DNA from: Shewanella algicola
GTDB lineage: Bacteria > Pseudomonadota > Gammaproteobacteria > Enterobacterales > Shewanellaceae
Reading direction: 5' to 3'
NCBI RefSeq assembly: GCF_014648035.1
Contig: NZ_BMQI01000001.1
Span: forward strand, 1 to 64,000
Length of the DNA stretch: 64,000 nt
In this document: piece by piece, positions 18,848-28,413 of the stretch
Position numbering within the stretch: position 1 is the stretch's first letter
Layout: each line of letters begins with the position of its first letter
Made by a program: the position numbers and the translations under genes
The notes under the pieces: generated by a model
The model's input: the letters and a program-made list of their open reading frames with translations, nothing else
What the model was told of the DNA's origin: nothing
The model's database searches: none

Positions 18848-19045
18848 ATGCAATTTATAATAACTTTTACGGTGTTTTTAGTGTTTTTTGCAGTGATGGC
18901 TTTAGGTGTTTTTTTAGGACGAAAACCCATTCAAGGCAGCTGTGCAGGGCTTGCGAATGTAGGAATAGAAAAGAGCTGTGATTGTGAAGTCACCTGCGAA
19001 GAACATAAACCCCTATACCAAATACAAGAGCCCACTCAAAAATAA
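18848..19045 (+). CDS. nqrM: Na+-NQR maturation factor NqrM
   Basis: About 65 residues: one N-terminal membrane segment (FIITFTVFLVFFAVMALGVFL), then GRKPIQGSCAGLANVGIEKSCDCEVTC, the conserved four-cysteine segment of NqrM (formerly DUF539). It delivers iron to the Fe site between NqrD and NqrE of the sodium-pumping NADH:quinone reductase in the inner membrane. The nqr operon is not in this window, so here nqrM is detached. The ATG at 18848 follows AAAGGAA; an upstream in-frame start at 18809 is less likely. Confidence 0.92.
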   Translation: MQFIITFTVFLVFFAVMALGVFLGRKPIQGSCAGLANVGIEKSCDCEVTCEEHKPLYQIQEPTQK

Positions 19046-19259
19046 TCATTAGGGCCTGCTGTGCATTGATTACGCCTTAATTTAGGCGACCGTTTACAGC
19101 AGCCTAAAATTATACCTTTGATTGTGACTGAGCAATAATGGTCTAGCATTCAACTAAGCGATACAGAACAGACCATTAAAGCAGCACGACGACAATGATT
19201 GAATATTGCCATTAAACTCATTAGGATCAGCCCATCGATCGCCAATAAGAATCAACACC

Positions 19260-19820
19260 ATGACCACTGAGCTATATTTTATCTATGACTCGCACTGCCC
19301 CTGGAGCTATGCCACCACTCCGTTAGTGAATGCACTACAACAAGCTTATCCAGACATGACAATACATCTGCTACACAGTGCACATTACATCGGTACAGAC
19401 AGCGCAGGCGAAGAACAAATGCAAGCAGCAGCTAAAGCCAGTGGCGTTAAATTTGGTCGTGAACATATTCGTTATGTTAATAGTCCAAAAAACTCTATAA
19501 AAACAGCAAACTTTATGGCCTGGATGCAAGACAAGCAAGCCAACAAACAATTGTCACTGCTCAATGCGTTGCAAACGGCTCACTTTGTTGAAGGTAATCC
19601 ACTCAACACTAAACATGACTTTACTGCCATCGTTGAAAAGTTAAAGCTGTCGCCAAGCAATAAAGTGTTTAAAGATGAGCTGAGTGTCGATGCAGAAAAC
19701 ATTTTAGAAGCCATTGCCGAAATACAACAAATGCTTGGCACAACAAGTTTTCCGGTATTAGTGATGACAGTGAACGACAACGCGATCTTTATTGATCACT
19801 CTCAATACCTTATGTTGTAG
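19260..19820 (+). CDS. DsbA-family thioredoxin-fold protein with CPWS motif
   Basis: About 186 residues starting MTTELYFIYDSHCPWSYAT. The thioredoxin-fold CxxC is reduced to Cys-Pro-Trp-Ser, so it cannot act as a classic disulfide oxidase. The family (DsbA-like, close to FrnE and 2-hydroxychromene-2-carboxylate isomerase types) includes glutathione-dependent enzymes with a single Cys or Ser. The cis-Pro loop is TSFPVLV. No signal peptide, so cytosolic. The ATG at 19260 is chosen because the homologous part begins there; the in-frame extension to 19206 is not conserved-looking. Ends at a bidirectional terminator. Confidence 0.8.
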   Translation: MTTELYFIYDSHCPWSYATTPLVNALQQAYPDMTIHLLHSAHYIGTDSAGEEQMQAAAKASGVKFGREHIRYVNSPKNSIKTANFMAWMQDKQANKQLSLLNALQTAHFVEGNPLNTKHDFTAIVEKLKLSPSNKVFKDELSVDAENILEAIAEIQQMLGTTSFPVLVMTVNDNAIFIDHSQYLML

Positions 19821-19880
19821 CCGCAGTAGAGCAAGAGATAGTCGCAATACAGCAACCTAAAACGCATTAAGCTTAAAACA

Positions 19881-19910
19881 AAAAAACCACGGTAATTAGC
19901 CGTGGTTTTT
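19881..19910. terminator. Bidirectional terminator
   Basis: AAAACCACGG pairs with CCGTGGTTTT around a 7-base loop, between the convergent DsbA-like and LysE-family genes. Confidence 0.88.
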
Positions 19911-19931
19911 ATGTTTTGCTCAACTCAACAT

Positions 19932-20570
19932 TTAACTTTGCACTTGCGAGGCCAATATCCAAATCGCTAAGGCAAAAAACACTAATCCCATAAATTTGTT
20001 TTGATAAGCACGAAATTTTTCATTGTTTAATAATGGTTTACCTAAACTACCAACCAAGGCCACCAGCAATAAGTTAAATGCTAACCCCATCACATTGAGT
20101 AATAAGCCTAACGCTAACATTTGCTCGCCAGAGCTGGCACTGAGTTGAGTCGACACAAATTGCGGTAAAAATAACACAAAGAAAATCAGTGCTTTCGGAT
20201 TCAGTAAATTACTCATCACCGCACGGCGATACAACAGTTTTGCCAGGTTATGTTGCGCTGCAATTTCAGGCGCATCAACCGAATCACTGCGGATACAATC
20301 CCACGCCATTTTAAGTAAGTAAGCGCCACCTAAAACTCGCAATAATTCTAATGCCATTGGGTTCATGGCCACCAGTGCCGACACGCCCATCGCTGCAAGC
20401 AAGGTTAAAATAAGCCCAGATGTGGCATTACCAAAACTGGCATACACGCCCACTTTGCGGCCATAGCTCAAGCTAGAACTCGCAATCAATAACATGTCAG
20501 GGCCAGGAATTAACAGTAACGCCACTACTGTCGTTAAATAAACAGGCAGTAATGCCAAATCAATCATCAT
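19932..20570 (-). CDS. LysE/RhtB-family amino-acid exporter
   Basis: 212 residues with about six membrane segments. The N-terminal LLLIPGPDMLLIASSSLSYGRKVGVYASFGNATSG carries the family signature PGPxxL...G...G. Such proteins export amino acids or their analogues from the cytoplasm, driven by the proton gradient. The substrate cannot be predicted. Two consecutive ATG codons (20570 and 20567) are possible starts. Confidence 0.9.
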   Translation of the reverse strand: MMIDLALLPVYLTTVVALLLIPGPDMLLIASSSLSYGRKVGVYASFGNATSGLILTLLAAMGVSALVAMNPMALELLRVLGGAYLLKMAWDCIRSDSVDAPEIAAQHNLAKLLYRRAVMSNLLNPKALIFFVLFLPQFVSTQLSASSGEQMLALGLLLNVMGLAFNLLLVALVGSLGKPLLNNEKFRAYQNKFMGLVFFALAIWILASQVQS

Positions 20571-20757
20571 AAATACACAAATCTAAGAATGGTAAAACAC
20601 GGCGCGGATTCTACAGCGATTGAACATGAATGAAAGTCATGATGGCAGCTATTAGGCTTTTAACGGTGAATAGCACTGGCAGAGATTGTTTACGAATATA
20701 ACGTTATTGAACAAACATCAAGCAACCCCTAATTATTTTAAATAAATCAAACAATAA

Positions 20758-20785
20758 AAAAGGCTAACCTCATTGGTTAGCCTTT
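20758..20785 (-). terminator. Terminator of the DUF3297 gene
   Basis: GGCTAACC/GGTTAGCC stem with a 5-base loop and a T-run on the minus strand. Confidence 0.85.
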
Positions 20786-20814
20786 GATTTTATACGTCGG
20801 TCTGCTGAAGTGTA

Positions 20815-21069
20815 TTACTTATAAAATGCTTCAACTTTACCTTTAACTGTCATCGTTAGCGGTTGTCCGCGACGATCTAATGCTTTATGCGACGCAACTT
20901 TTACCCAGCCTTCACTGATGCAGTATTCTTCAACATCATTACGCTCTTTGCCGTTAAACATAATGCCAATTTCGTGTTCAAAAATGGCTTCCACAAAATG
21001 CGGGCTACGTGGATTAACGCTAAGACGATCGGGTAAAGCGGGTTTAGCTGTAGTGTCGTTCATGGTCAT
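20815..21069 (-). CDS. DUF3297 small protein
   Basis: 84 residues, matching the length and pattern of DUF3297 (PDRLSVNPRSPHFVEAIFEHEIGIMFNGKERNDVEEYCISEGWVK is diagnostic to my reading). Cytosolic, function unknown. The start may be at 21069 or at the ATG two codons later. Single gene with its own terminator. Confidence 0.85.
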   Translation of the reverse strand: MTMNDTTAKPALPDRLSVNPRSPHFVEAIFEHEIGIMFNGKERNDVEEYCISEGWVKVASHKALDRRGQPLTMTVKGKVEAFYK

Positions 21070-21250
21070 ATTCTGTAATTAATAAAACGTGCGTCATTGT
21101 AGGCAATAGCTGCAAGATGCTCAATAGCGACAATCATAAATGTGAGCGGTTTAAATATGTCATCGATACCGCAGCAAAGATATACGCGTTAACTGTTTGA
21201 TTTATAGCCACGATAGCTTTAGGTTAGTGTAAAGCAATTTGGAGGAATTC

Positions 21251-22444
21251 ATGTCGACGTTGTCAAAGTACATTAAAGGGACAGTTTTAGCGCTTGTCAC
21301 CATTGCCGTCATTGTTGTGGCGCTCAATTGGCAAAGCGCTAACCGCTTATACAGCGTCATTAGCCTGTTTGATAAAGCACTCATCGTGAACAATTTTTCT
21401 CATATGAAAGATGTGTTTTTTAACAAAAAAATCGTTGCAAAAGGCAAGCCATATACCTTCACAGAGTCGCCTAAACCATTACCTGCATCATTTACCTACC
21501 GAGACCAAGTCACCAATAGCGAGGCGTTTTTAGCACGCCGAGCCACCACGGCATTATTGGTTATCAAAGACGATCAAATAACCTTTGAGCAATACTATTT
21601 AGGCACCCAAAGTGACGACAAACGGATTTCGTGGTCGATGGCCAAATCGTTTGTGTCTATCTTGTTTGGTATGCAAGTCGATGCCGGCAATATTGATATC
21701 AACAAAACCGTTGGCTTTTATCTGCCTGAACTTGCTAGCTCTGGGTATGGCAACGTTAAAGTTGAACACGTACTGCAAATGTCGTCTGGGGTTAAGTGGA
21801 ACGAAGACTATCTAGATTTTAATTCTGACATTAACAAAATGGGCCGAGTGCTGGCCATTGGTGGCTCGTTAGACGACATGACCAGTGAACTGGTGAATGA
21901 ATCTGAGCCAGGTAAAGCTTTCCACTATGTCAGCATGGACACCCACGTAATTAGCATGATTCTCAGGCGAGTGAGCGGAAAATCGTTAGTTGAACTGATC
22001 CAACAAAACCTGTGGAATACCATCGGCATGGAAAGCGATGCGTTTTGGCTAACCGACTCTCAAGGGGCTGAATTTGCATTAGGCGGCCTAAATGTCACCA
22101 CCCGCGACTACGCCCGCTTTGGCCGTTTATTACTTAATAATGGCGAGTTTAACGGCAAGCAAATTGTCTCGGCAGAGTGGATAAAAGCCGCCACTACACC
22201 GCAAGCCGACTACCTTAAACCGCAAACAGACAAGCTCGGCTACGGCTACCAAATTTGGTTACCGCCACAAGCACAGCAAGGTGAGTTTTTTTGCGTGGGC
22301 GTATATGGACAATATATCTATGTGAATCAACAACACAATGTGGTTATTGTAAAAAACAGCGCCGATTTAGGCTTTCAAGACGAGTTAATATCAAAGCATG
22401 AAACCATCGCGTTTTTCCGCGAAATCGTCGCGTCATTACAATAA
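21251..22444 (+). CDS. Serine hydrolase, class C beta-lactamase family
   Basis: About 397 residues. One N-terminal membrane segment (GTVLALVTIAVIVVALNW) anchors it, with the catalytic domain in the periplasm. The nucleophile motif SxxK is SMAK; the second motif reads YVS (FHYVSMDTH), as in 6-aminohexanoate-dimer hydrolase and esterases rather than the YxN of AmpC. This argues for an esterase or amidase rather than a resistance beta-lactamase. The ATG at 21251 follows GGAGG; the in-frame codon at 21239 would overlap that site. Confidence 0.85.
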   Translation: MSTLSKYIKGTVLALVTIAVIVVALNWQSANRLYSVISLFDKALIVNNFSHMKDVFFNKKIVAKGKPYTFTESPKPLPASFTYRDQVTNSEAFLARRATTALLVIKDDQITFEQYYLGTQSDDKRISWSMAKSFVSILFGMQVDAGNIDINKTVGFYLPELASSGYGNVKVEHVLQMSSGVKWNEDYLDFNSDINKMGRVLAIGGSLDDMTSELVNESEPGKAFHYVSMDTHVISMILRRVSGKSLVELIQQNLWNTIGMESDAFWLTDSQGAEFALGGLNVTTRDYARFGRLLLNNGEFNGKQIVSAEWIKAATTPQADYLKPQTDKLGYGYQIWLPPQAQQGEFFCVGVYGQYIYVNQQHNVVIVKNSADLGFQDELISKHETIAFFREIVASLQ

Positions 22445-22469
22445 AGAGCATTGACTACACCGCAACACC

Positions 22470-22509
22470 CACACGTTAACAAGCTAACTTGCTAGCTCGT
22501 TAATGTGTG
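22470..22509. repeat. Long imperfect hairpin between convergent genes
   Basis: A 17-bp inverted repeat (22470-22486 with 22493-22509) pairs fully if two G-T pairs are allowed, with a 6-base loop. There is no T-run, so if it is a terminator it is atypical. Confidence 0.55.
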
Positions 22510-22587
22510 AGGCAATAAGGCCGCTCAGCAACACCCAACTCAATTGAATGTCGCTGCGATTGACTTACCTTTTGTTAAGTAAACACC

Positions 22588-23775
22588 TTAGCCTTGGTGT
22601 TCGGCGCAATCTAAAGCAGGTGCCTTTTTGCCTTTTGGCAGCAAAATATTGGCCGCGATAACTAACATCACCATCACCAAAACCACAGGCCATAAAGTGC
22701 CGTTATAGATTTGGGTCGTCAGCCCTCCCATTAATGCGCCGCCAGTAAACTGTCCCGCCCCCAATAATGCCGATGCAGCGCCAGTATTCTCTTTAAACAG
22801 GCTCATGTATAACGCACTGGCATTTGGCATAATAGCACCAAGCATACCCACCGTTCCCATAATACCAAACACAAACCAATACAATGAGGCATCAAACGCA
22901 GCAAAACAGATCAACAGCAACACAAAAAAAGCCTGAAACAGAATAGCTACTCGCAACAATTTATGTGCAGGCTTACGGTTAAGTAATGTTGAATTACTTC
23001 GATTCACTAAAATGTTCATTACCGTATTAGCCGCAAACACCAATCCGAATATTTGTTCGCTCAAGCCAAACTGAACCTGATAAATAAATGAGGCATTAGT
23101 GATAAACACCATCATGACACTGTAACCGCATGCCTGTACCAGCAAGTAGCGCATGGCAGTGGTGTTTTTCATCACCAACATATAACGCCGATAGGCAGAG
23201 ACTTTCGCCTGTTCAGTTTTAGCAGGGCATCTAGGTAAAGACTTAGCCACTAATATTGCGACAAACAATGCATATCCCGCGGTAAAATAGAAAATATTCT
23301 GCCATTGGCCCGTTAATAGAATTAGCGCACCAATACTCGGGGCAATGGCAGGAGCAAGCACCATAATAAGAGCAATTAAACCAAACAGTTTTGCAGCGGC
23401 ATTTCCGCTCTCTCTCATCCTAACTAACGGCGCAACACAAACACCTGCAAATCCCCCACCTATCGCTTGAAATATCCGCGAAATTTGAATCACATTAAGA
23501 TCACTTGCAGAGGCAATAACCACCGAGCTCAAGGCATACAACAATAATCCACTCATAATGATGGTACGTTTTTCAAAGCGATCAGCAAGCGGGCCACCAA
23601 TGAGCTGCCCCAGCGCCATGCCAACAAAATAAAAACTGACCGTCGTGGCGACAGAATCAATACCCACGCCCAAATACTCAGCCATGGAGGGAATACCCGG
23701 CAAATAAGCATCAACCGCAAATGGGCCAGCCGCCATAATTAAAGCCATTAAAAAAACAAAATGCCCTTTGGACAT
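22588..23775 (-). CDS. Bcr/CflA-type MFS drug exporter
   Basis: 395 residues, about 12 membrane segments. AAGPFAVDAYLPGIPSMAEYLG at the N-terminus is the Bcr/CflA (DHA1) signature; the MFS loop GGPLADRFEKR follows between segments 2 and 3. Proton-driven export of drugs or metabolites such as bicyclomycin or sulfonamides is typical. Divergent from a MarR regulator, with two operator-like dyads between them, so it is very likely its target. Confidence 0.9.
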   Translation of the reverse strand: MSKGHFVFLMALIMAAGPFAVDAYLPGIPSMAEYLGVGIDSVATTVSFYFVGMALGQLIGGPLADRFEKRTIIMSGLLLYALSSVVIASASDLNVIQISRIFQAIGGGFAGVCVAPLVRMRESGNAAAKLFGLIALIMVLAPAIAPSIGALILLTGQWQNIFYFTAGYALFVAILVAKSLPRCPAKTEQAKVSAYRRYMLVMKNTTAMRYLLVQACGYSVMMVFITNASFIYQVQFGLSEQIFGLVFAANTVMNILVNRSNSTLLNRKPAHKLLRVAILFQAFFVLLLICFAAFDASLYWFVFGIMGTVGMLGAIMPNASALYMSLFKENTGAASALLGAGQFTGGALMGGLTTQIYNGTLWPVVLVMVMLVIAANILLPKGKKAPALDCAEHQG

Positions 23776-23798
23776 AACACCTCACCAACATCACCCAT

Positions 23799-23848
23799 TA
23801 TCTTCCCAGGAAGATATATTAGTTTGAAATTACCTTTCTGGCAAGATA
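23799..23848. promoter_or_regulatory. Two MarR-type operators in the divergent promoter
   Basis: TATCTTCCCAGGAAGATA (23799-23816) is a perfect 8+8 dyad. A second copy at 23831-23848 matches it at 13 of 18 positions. Their starts are 32 bases apart, about three helical turns. Both lie between the MFS exporter and MarR genes, as expected for autoregulation plus repression of the pump. Confidence 0.6.
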
Positions 23849-23887
23849 CAATTGCTATTCAATCGTATACTGAATGAAGCGACAGCG

Positions 23888-24394
23888 ATGATAGAGAAGT
23901 TTGAAACCTTCCTTTCTTTAATGAAAGAAAACTGGCCAGAAGCCTATGAGAGCATGATGCCCTCAATGCCATTAATTGATAAAATTCAATCTATTAATGA
24001 AGCAAAACGCAGCAAGATAATGGCTGAGTATGGTTTGCAGACCTCTGATTTTGGGCTGCTCACAGCATTAAGAAGAACCCCCGCTCCGCACCTACTGATG
24101 CCCACACAGATTATGGACTACATGTTGATTAGTTCCGGTGGTTTAACCAAAGCGCTATACCGACTTGAACAAAAAGCCCTAATATCCAGAAGCCCCTCTT
24201 CAGAAGACGGCCGAGTAAAGCGTGTACAGTTAACCGCAAAAGGTAAACAGGTGATCGAAGAGATTGCTGTTAAAGCACAAGAAAGTCACAGGTTAATGAA
24301 CGCAAGCTTTTCTGAACAAGAAAAAACTCAACTTGATATGCTATTGAAAAAGCTACTCAATACAATGGAAACACATAACAACGAAACAATGTAA
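23888..24394 (+). CDS. MarR-family transcriptional regulator
   Basis: About 168 residues from the ATG at 23888; an in-frame TTG at 23852 would add 12 residues but lies next to the second operator. The winged-helix DNA-binding part reads QIMDYMLISSGGLTKALYRLEQKALISRSPSSEDGRVKRVQLTAKGKQVIEE, with the wing motif DGRxKxVxLT. MarR dimers repress divergent exporters and release DNA on ligand binding. Likely controls the adjacent Bcr/CflA pump. Confidence 0.88.
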   Translation: MIEKFETFLSLMKENWPEAYESMMPSMPLIDKIQSINEAKRSKIMAEYGLQTSDFGLLTALRRTPAPHLLMPTQIMDYMLISSGGLTKALYRLEQKALISRSPSSEDGRVKRVQLTAKGKQVIEEIAVKAQESHRLMNASFSEQEKTQLDMLLKKLLNTMETHNNETM

Positions 24395-24466
24395 TCAGTA
24401 GTGGCTTAATCTGGTATTACACTCAATACCTATAATAATTATCACCAAATCAAAGCTAACTGACGT

Positions 24467-24792
24467 TTATGGTTGTAGCAGTAAACGCTGCCACAGTTTG
24501 ACAAAATCAGACGAGGTGACAATCCCTAATACCTGGTCTTACTCATCGACCACAGGCAAACAACCTAGGGCATGTTTATTGTCGATAAATTATTGCACCA
24601 CAATGGTTAACGGTTCATCTAAACCAAGCTTTTTCACCTGAGTGTCCATCACCTCAGCAATTGTGGTGTAACGCTCTTTTCTATCAAGCGCTCCTTGGCC
24701 AGATTTATTGAGCATGGTAATACAGTGGCAATCATCTTTTTATGTGTCAACATGCCTATAAGCTCACCAGTAGATTCACTGATAAAATGACC
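24467..24792 (-). pseudogene. Decayed CBS-domain protein fragment
   Basis: Reading the minus strand gives GHFISESTGELIGMLTHKKM, then after a frameshift near 24713-24720 ERYTTIAEVMDTQVKKLGLD, then in the same frame a stop, HALGCLPVVDE, another stop, and VLGIVTSSDFVKLWQRLL. These are recognisable CBS-domain segments (LPVVDE...GIVTSSD). The fragment has one frameshift and two in-frame stops and lacks an N-terminal part, so it is a remnant. It lies downstream of glcB. Confidence 0.8.
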
Positions 24793-24793
24793 A

Positions 24794-24828
24794 CAAAAAA
24801 AGCCCTAATCTTTGCAAGAACAGGGCTT
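24794..24828 (-). terminator. Terminator of glcB
   Basis: AGCCCT/AGGGCT stem with seven T on the minus strand, about 50 bases after the glcB stop. The loop is long (15 bases). Confidence 0.7.
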
Positions 24829-24876
24829 ATTAATTGTGTGACTACATAGACTTAAAGCCAATATTACCGATAAAGA

Positions 24877-27069
24877 TTAACCTGCTTTAGCTTTTGCTTT
24901 TGCTTGAATTCGATAAGCATGTAGCAACGGCTCTGTGTAACCAGAAGGCTGAGATTTACCTTTAAAAATCAAATCGCATGCCGCTTTAAAGGCGATGCCG
25001 TCAAAGTGAGGTGCCATATTCGTGTACAGCGGATCACCGGCATTTTGAGTATCGACCACAGCGGCCATTTTTTTCAACGCCGCCATCACTTGCGCTTCAC
25101 TGCATAGGTCATGTTCAAGCCAATTAGCTAAATATTGCGATGAAATTCGTAAGGTTGCTCTGTCTTCCATCAAGCCGACATTATTAATATCAGGCACTTT
25201 TGAACAACCCACACCTTGATCAATCCAGCGCACAACATACCCTAAAATACCCTGGGCATTATTTTCTAGTTCAAAAGTAATTTGTTCATTGGTGAGTGTT
25301 ACCCCTTCAGCAAGTAGAGGAATGGTCAACAAACTGTCAATGCTAGCACGTGGGCGTTGCTTAATTTGTTGCTGAACATCTGCCACATTAATTTGATGAT
25401 AATGAATAGAATGCAGCACGGCACCATTTGGCGACGGCACCCACGCAGTGTTTGCACCCGCTTTAGGATGAGCCGATTTTTGCTCAAGCATCGCTGCCAT
25501 TTCATCTGGCATTGGCCACATGCCTTTACCGATTTGAGCACGACCTTGTAAGCCACATTCAAGCCCAATATCAACATTCCAATCTTCGTAAGCACTAATC
25601 CATTTTTGCTGTTTCATCACCGATTTAGGCACAAACGGGCCTGCTAACATTGAGGTATGCAGCTCATCACCCGTACGGTCAAGAAAGCCAGTATTAATAA
25701 ACACCACGCGCTCTTTCGCAGCCCTAATGCACTCTTTTAAATTCAGTGTCGTTCTGCGCTCTTCATCCATAATGCCTACTTTAATAGTATTACGCGGAAG
25801 CTTGAGCGCATCTTCTATCTTAGTAAACAGGTCACAGGTAAATTGCACTTCTTCAGGGCCATGCATTTTAGGTTTTACAATATTCACCGAACCTTTGCGA
25901 CTATTACTACGACCATTATTGTTACCTTTAAGGTCGTGCATTGCTGCAAGCACAGTGAGCATGCCATCAAGTATTCCTTCAGGTATTTCGTTGCCATTTT
26001 TATCCAGCACAGCATCAATGGTCATCAAGTGACCCACATTACGCACAAATAACAAACTTCTGCCGGGTAACGTAACGGTTTTGGCACTCTGGGCATTAGC
26101 AGCGGTATATACGCGATCGTCGTTAAGTTCTCTCACGATCTCTTTACCATTTTTAGTCAACGAGGCAGATAAGTTACCTTGCATCAAACCTAACCAATTG
26201 CGATAAACTTCAACCTTATCTTCTGCATCTACTGCTGCGACAGAGTCCTCACAGTCCATAATAGTGGTAACAGCGGCTTCAACCAGTAAGTCTTTAACAC
26301 CAGCGCGATCACTGCCGCCAATAACACTGTTTGGGTCTATTTGAATTTCGATATGCAGACCATTATTCACTAACAAAATAGCACTGGGTGCATCGGCACT
26401 ACCCTGGTAACCCACACACTTATCGGTTTGGGCTAAAGTGGTAGTCGAGCCGTCAGTTAATAGCATCCGCAACACACCCGCGTCGATGTAATAACGGGTC
26501 ACATCGGCGTGGCTGCCTTGTGCTAAAGGCGCAGCGGTATCTAAGTGTTGTTTGGCAAAAGCGATAACTTTATTGCCGCGTACTGGGTTGTACTGTTTAG
26601 TGATTTCCGCGCCATCTTCTTCAGATATCGCGTCAGTGCCATATAGCGCATCATACAGGCTGCCCCAGCGCGCATTGGCAGCGTTAAGCGCAAAGCGTGC
26701 ATTTTTAACTGGCACTACAAGTTGTGGTCCCGCTTGTGCGGCAATTTCATGGTCAACGTTTTCAGTGCTAATTTGAAAAGCCTCACCCTCAGGCACCAGG
26801 TAACCTATTTCAAATAGAAAAGCTTTATATTTTGCAGGGTCAAAATCTTTGGTGGGATTGTCAATATGCCATTGATCTATTTGCTGTTGTAGTTGTTGTC
26901 TTTTTTCTAACAGCTTCACATTAACCGGAGAAAATTCATTAATAATCTCCTCAAATTTTGCCCAAAAGGTTGCTGAATCAATACCAGTACCTGGGCAAAT
27001 GTCACTGTCGACCAATTGCCACAATGCTTGCGCTATTTGTAATCCACCTTCTTGAATACGTGCTGTCAT
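24877..27069 (-). CDS. glcB: Malate synthase G
   Basis: 730 residues, the full length of the G isoform. It condenses glyoxylate with acetyl-CoA to malate, the second step of the glyoxylate shunt. Visible signatures: [33 protein letters not shown], and [16 protein letters not shown] (catalytic Arg and Glu region). In many gammaproteobacteria aceA is paired with aceB; here the shunt uses the G form, with the isocitrate lyase gene nearby on the opposite strand and a LysR regulator between. Confidence 0.95.
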   Translation of the reverse strand: MTARIQEGGLQIAQALWQLVDSDICPGTGIDSATFWAKFEEIINEFSPVNVKLLEKRQQLQQQIDQWHIDNPTKDFDPAKYKAFLFEIGYLVPEGEAFQISTENVDHEIAAQAGPQLVVPVKNARFALNAANARWGSLYDALYGTDAISEEDGAEITKQYNPVRGNKVIAFAKQHLDTAAPLAQGSHADVTRYYIDAGVLRMLLTDGSTTTLAQTDKCVGYQGSADAPSAILLVNNGLHIEIQIDPNSVIGGSDRAGVKDLLVEAAVTTIMDCEDSVAAVDAEDKVEVYRNWLGLMQGNLSASLTKNGKEIVRELNDDRVYTAANAQSAKTVTLPGRSLLFVRNVGHLMTIDAVLDKNGNEIPEGILDGMLTVLAAMHDLKGNNNGRSNSRKGSVNIVKPKMHGPEEVQFTCDLFTKIEDALKLPRNTIKVGIMDEERRTTLNLKECIRAAKERVVFINTGFLDRTGDELHTSMLAGPFVPKSVMKQQKWISAYEDWNVDIGLECGLQGRAQIGKGMWPMPDEMAAMLEQKSAHPKAGANTAWVPSPNGAVLHSIHYHQINVADVQQQIKQRPRASIDSLLTIPLLAEGVTLTNEQITFELENNAQGILGYVVRWIDQGVGCSKVPDINNVGLMEDRATLRISSQYLANWLEHDLCSEAQVMAALKKMAAVVDTQNAGDPLYTNMAPHFDGIAFKAACDLIFKGKSQPSGYTEPLLHAYRIQAKAKAKAG

Positions 27070-27353
27070 GTTTAATCCCTACCTTAATTTCTGTGCGTTG
27101 ACCGTAAACCAGTCCTAAATCATATGCCTTCAATCATTAGCCATAAGTCATTAGCCCCAAATCACTAGCGCAAACTCATTCCACTGTTAACAGCATACTG
27201 TTCATACGCAGTAATTCTTTACTCTATATCAAAGTTATCTTATTTATCCAATTTATACCTGTTATCACCACTATTCACCAAAGATATGACAAAATGGCGT
27301 TTTTTGGTTAATTTGCAACATATATGTAACTAAAGTTCACAATAACAGTAAGA

Positions 27354-28304
27354 TTACACATCACCTCTGTTTATCTCTTCTGCGGTTTTAGTGATAAGTT
27401 GACGCATCCATTGATGCGCGGGATTGTGCTGAAGTAAAGGGCTCCAGGCCATAGTTAAGGCAATGGGTTGGATAATAAAAGGCGGCGGAATAATGCTCAC
27501 CCGTTCATTATTGATATGATGACGTGCCATCTTACTTGGTATGGTTGCGATCAAATCTTGTTGCTCAGCCAACAAACAGGCGGCTTGATAATGGCGAGTA
27601 AAAACGGTGATCTGGCGTTTTACACCCATTCGCGTTAATGCTTCATCTACCCAGCCCAAACGCTGAACATCATCGGGGTTCATCCCTACCCCAACGCCCA
27701 TACCGGTTTTACTCACCCACACATGCTTAGCTTTTAAATAACTGTCTAAAGAAAACTTCTTTAAAACCGGATTACCCTTACTAATCAAGCAGCTAAAATC
27801 ATCGCTCCACAATACTTTTTGATGAAATGATTGTGGAATACTGTCGAAACGGTTGATCACCATATCGACTCTTCCTTGTTCTACATCAGGGAAACTGACA
27901 TCACTTGGGGTCATGATATCTAAAATAATGTTGGGTGCTTGAGTACGAAGCTTGGCAATAAGCGGTGGAATTAACGTCGCCTCAGCATAATCACTTGCCA
28001 TAACACGAAAGACTTTATCGCTTTCGAGTGGATCAAAATGGGCACGCGGTTGCATGGCTTTTTCCAGCCCAATAATCAACTCACTAATAATGGGTTGTAA
28101 TTCATTTGCGCGTTCGGTCGGCGTCATCCCCTGACTCGTGCGAATAAGTAAAGGATCATCAAACAAGTTTCGTAAGCGTTTTAGGCCGTTACTCATTGCA
28201 GGTTGGCTGATCCCAAGCTGGTCTGCCGCTTTAGTAACATTTCTTTCACGCAGTAAAACATCTAAATAAACAAGGAGGTTCAAGTCGATACGAGATACAT
28301 TCAT
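27354..28304 (-). CDS. LysR-family transcriptional regulator
   Basis: About 316 residues from the ATG at 28304 (an upstream in-frame ATG at 28331 is also possible; neither has a clear ribosome-binding site). N-terminal helix-turn-helix: LNLLVYLDVLLRERNVTKAADQLGISQPAMSNGLKRLR. The effector-binding domain follows. The position between glcB and aceA, divergent from aceA, suggests control of the glyoxylate shunt. This is inference from context; the effector is unknown. Confidence 0.88.
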   Translation of the reverse strand: MNVSRIDLNLLVYLDVLLRERNVTKAADQLGISQPAMSNGLKRLRNLFDDPLLIRTSQGMTPTERANELQPIISELIIGLEKAMQPRAHFDPLESDKVFRVMASDYAEATLIPPLIAKLRTQAPNIILDIMTPSDVSFPDVEQGRVDMVINRFDSIPQSFHQKVLWSDDFSCLISKGNPVLKKFSLDSYLKAKHVWVSKTGMGVGVGMNPDDVQRLGWVDEALTRMGVKRQITVFTRHYQAACLLAEQQDLIATIPSKMARHHINNERVSIIPPPFIIQPIALTMAWSPLLQHNPAHQWMRQLITKTAEEINRGDV

Positions 28305-28413
28305 ATGGTGAATACCGAAGATAGTAAGCATAAATTAGGTTTATTTAACCAAATCTAGCTATTATTTTCAACGTAATCAATTGCCGCTAATCTATTTGTT
28401 AAGGAATAAACAC

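Noticed and set aside
21251..22444. Beta-lactamase resistance gene
   Set aside because: The second motif is YxS rather than YxN, and membrane anchoring and context fit an esterase-like hydrolase better.
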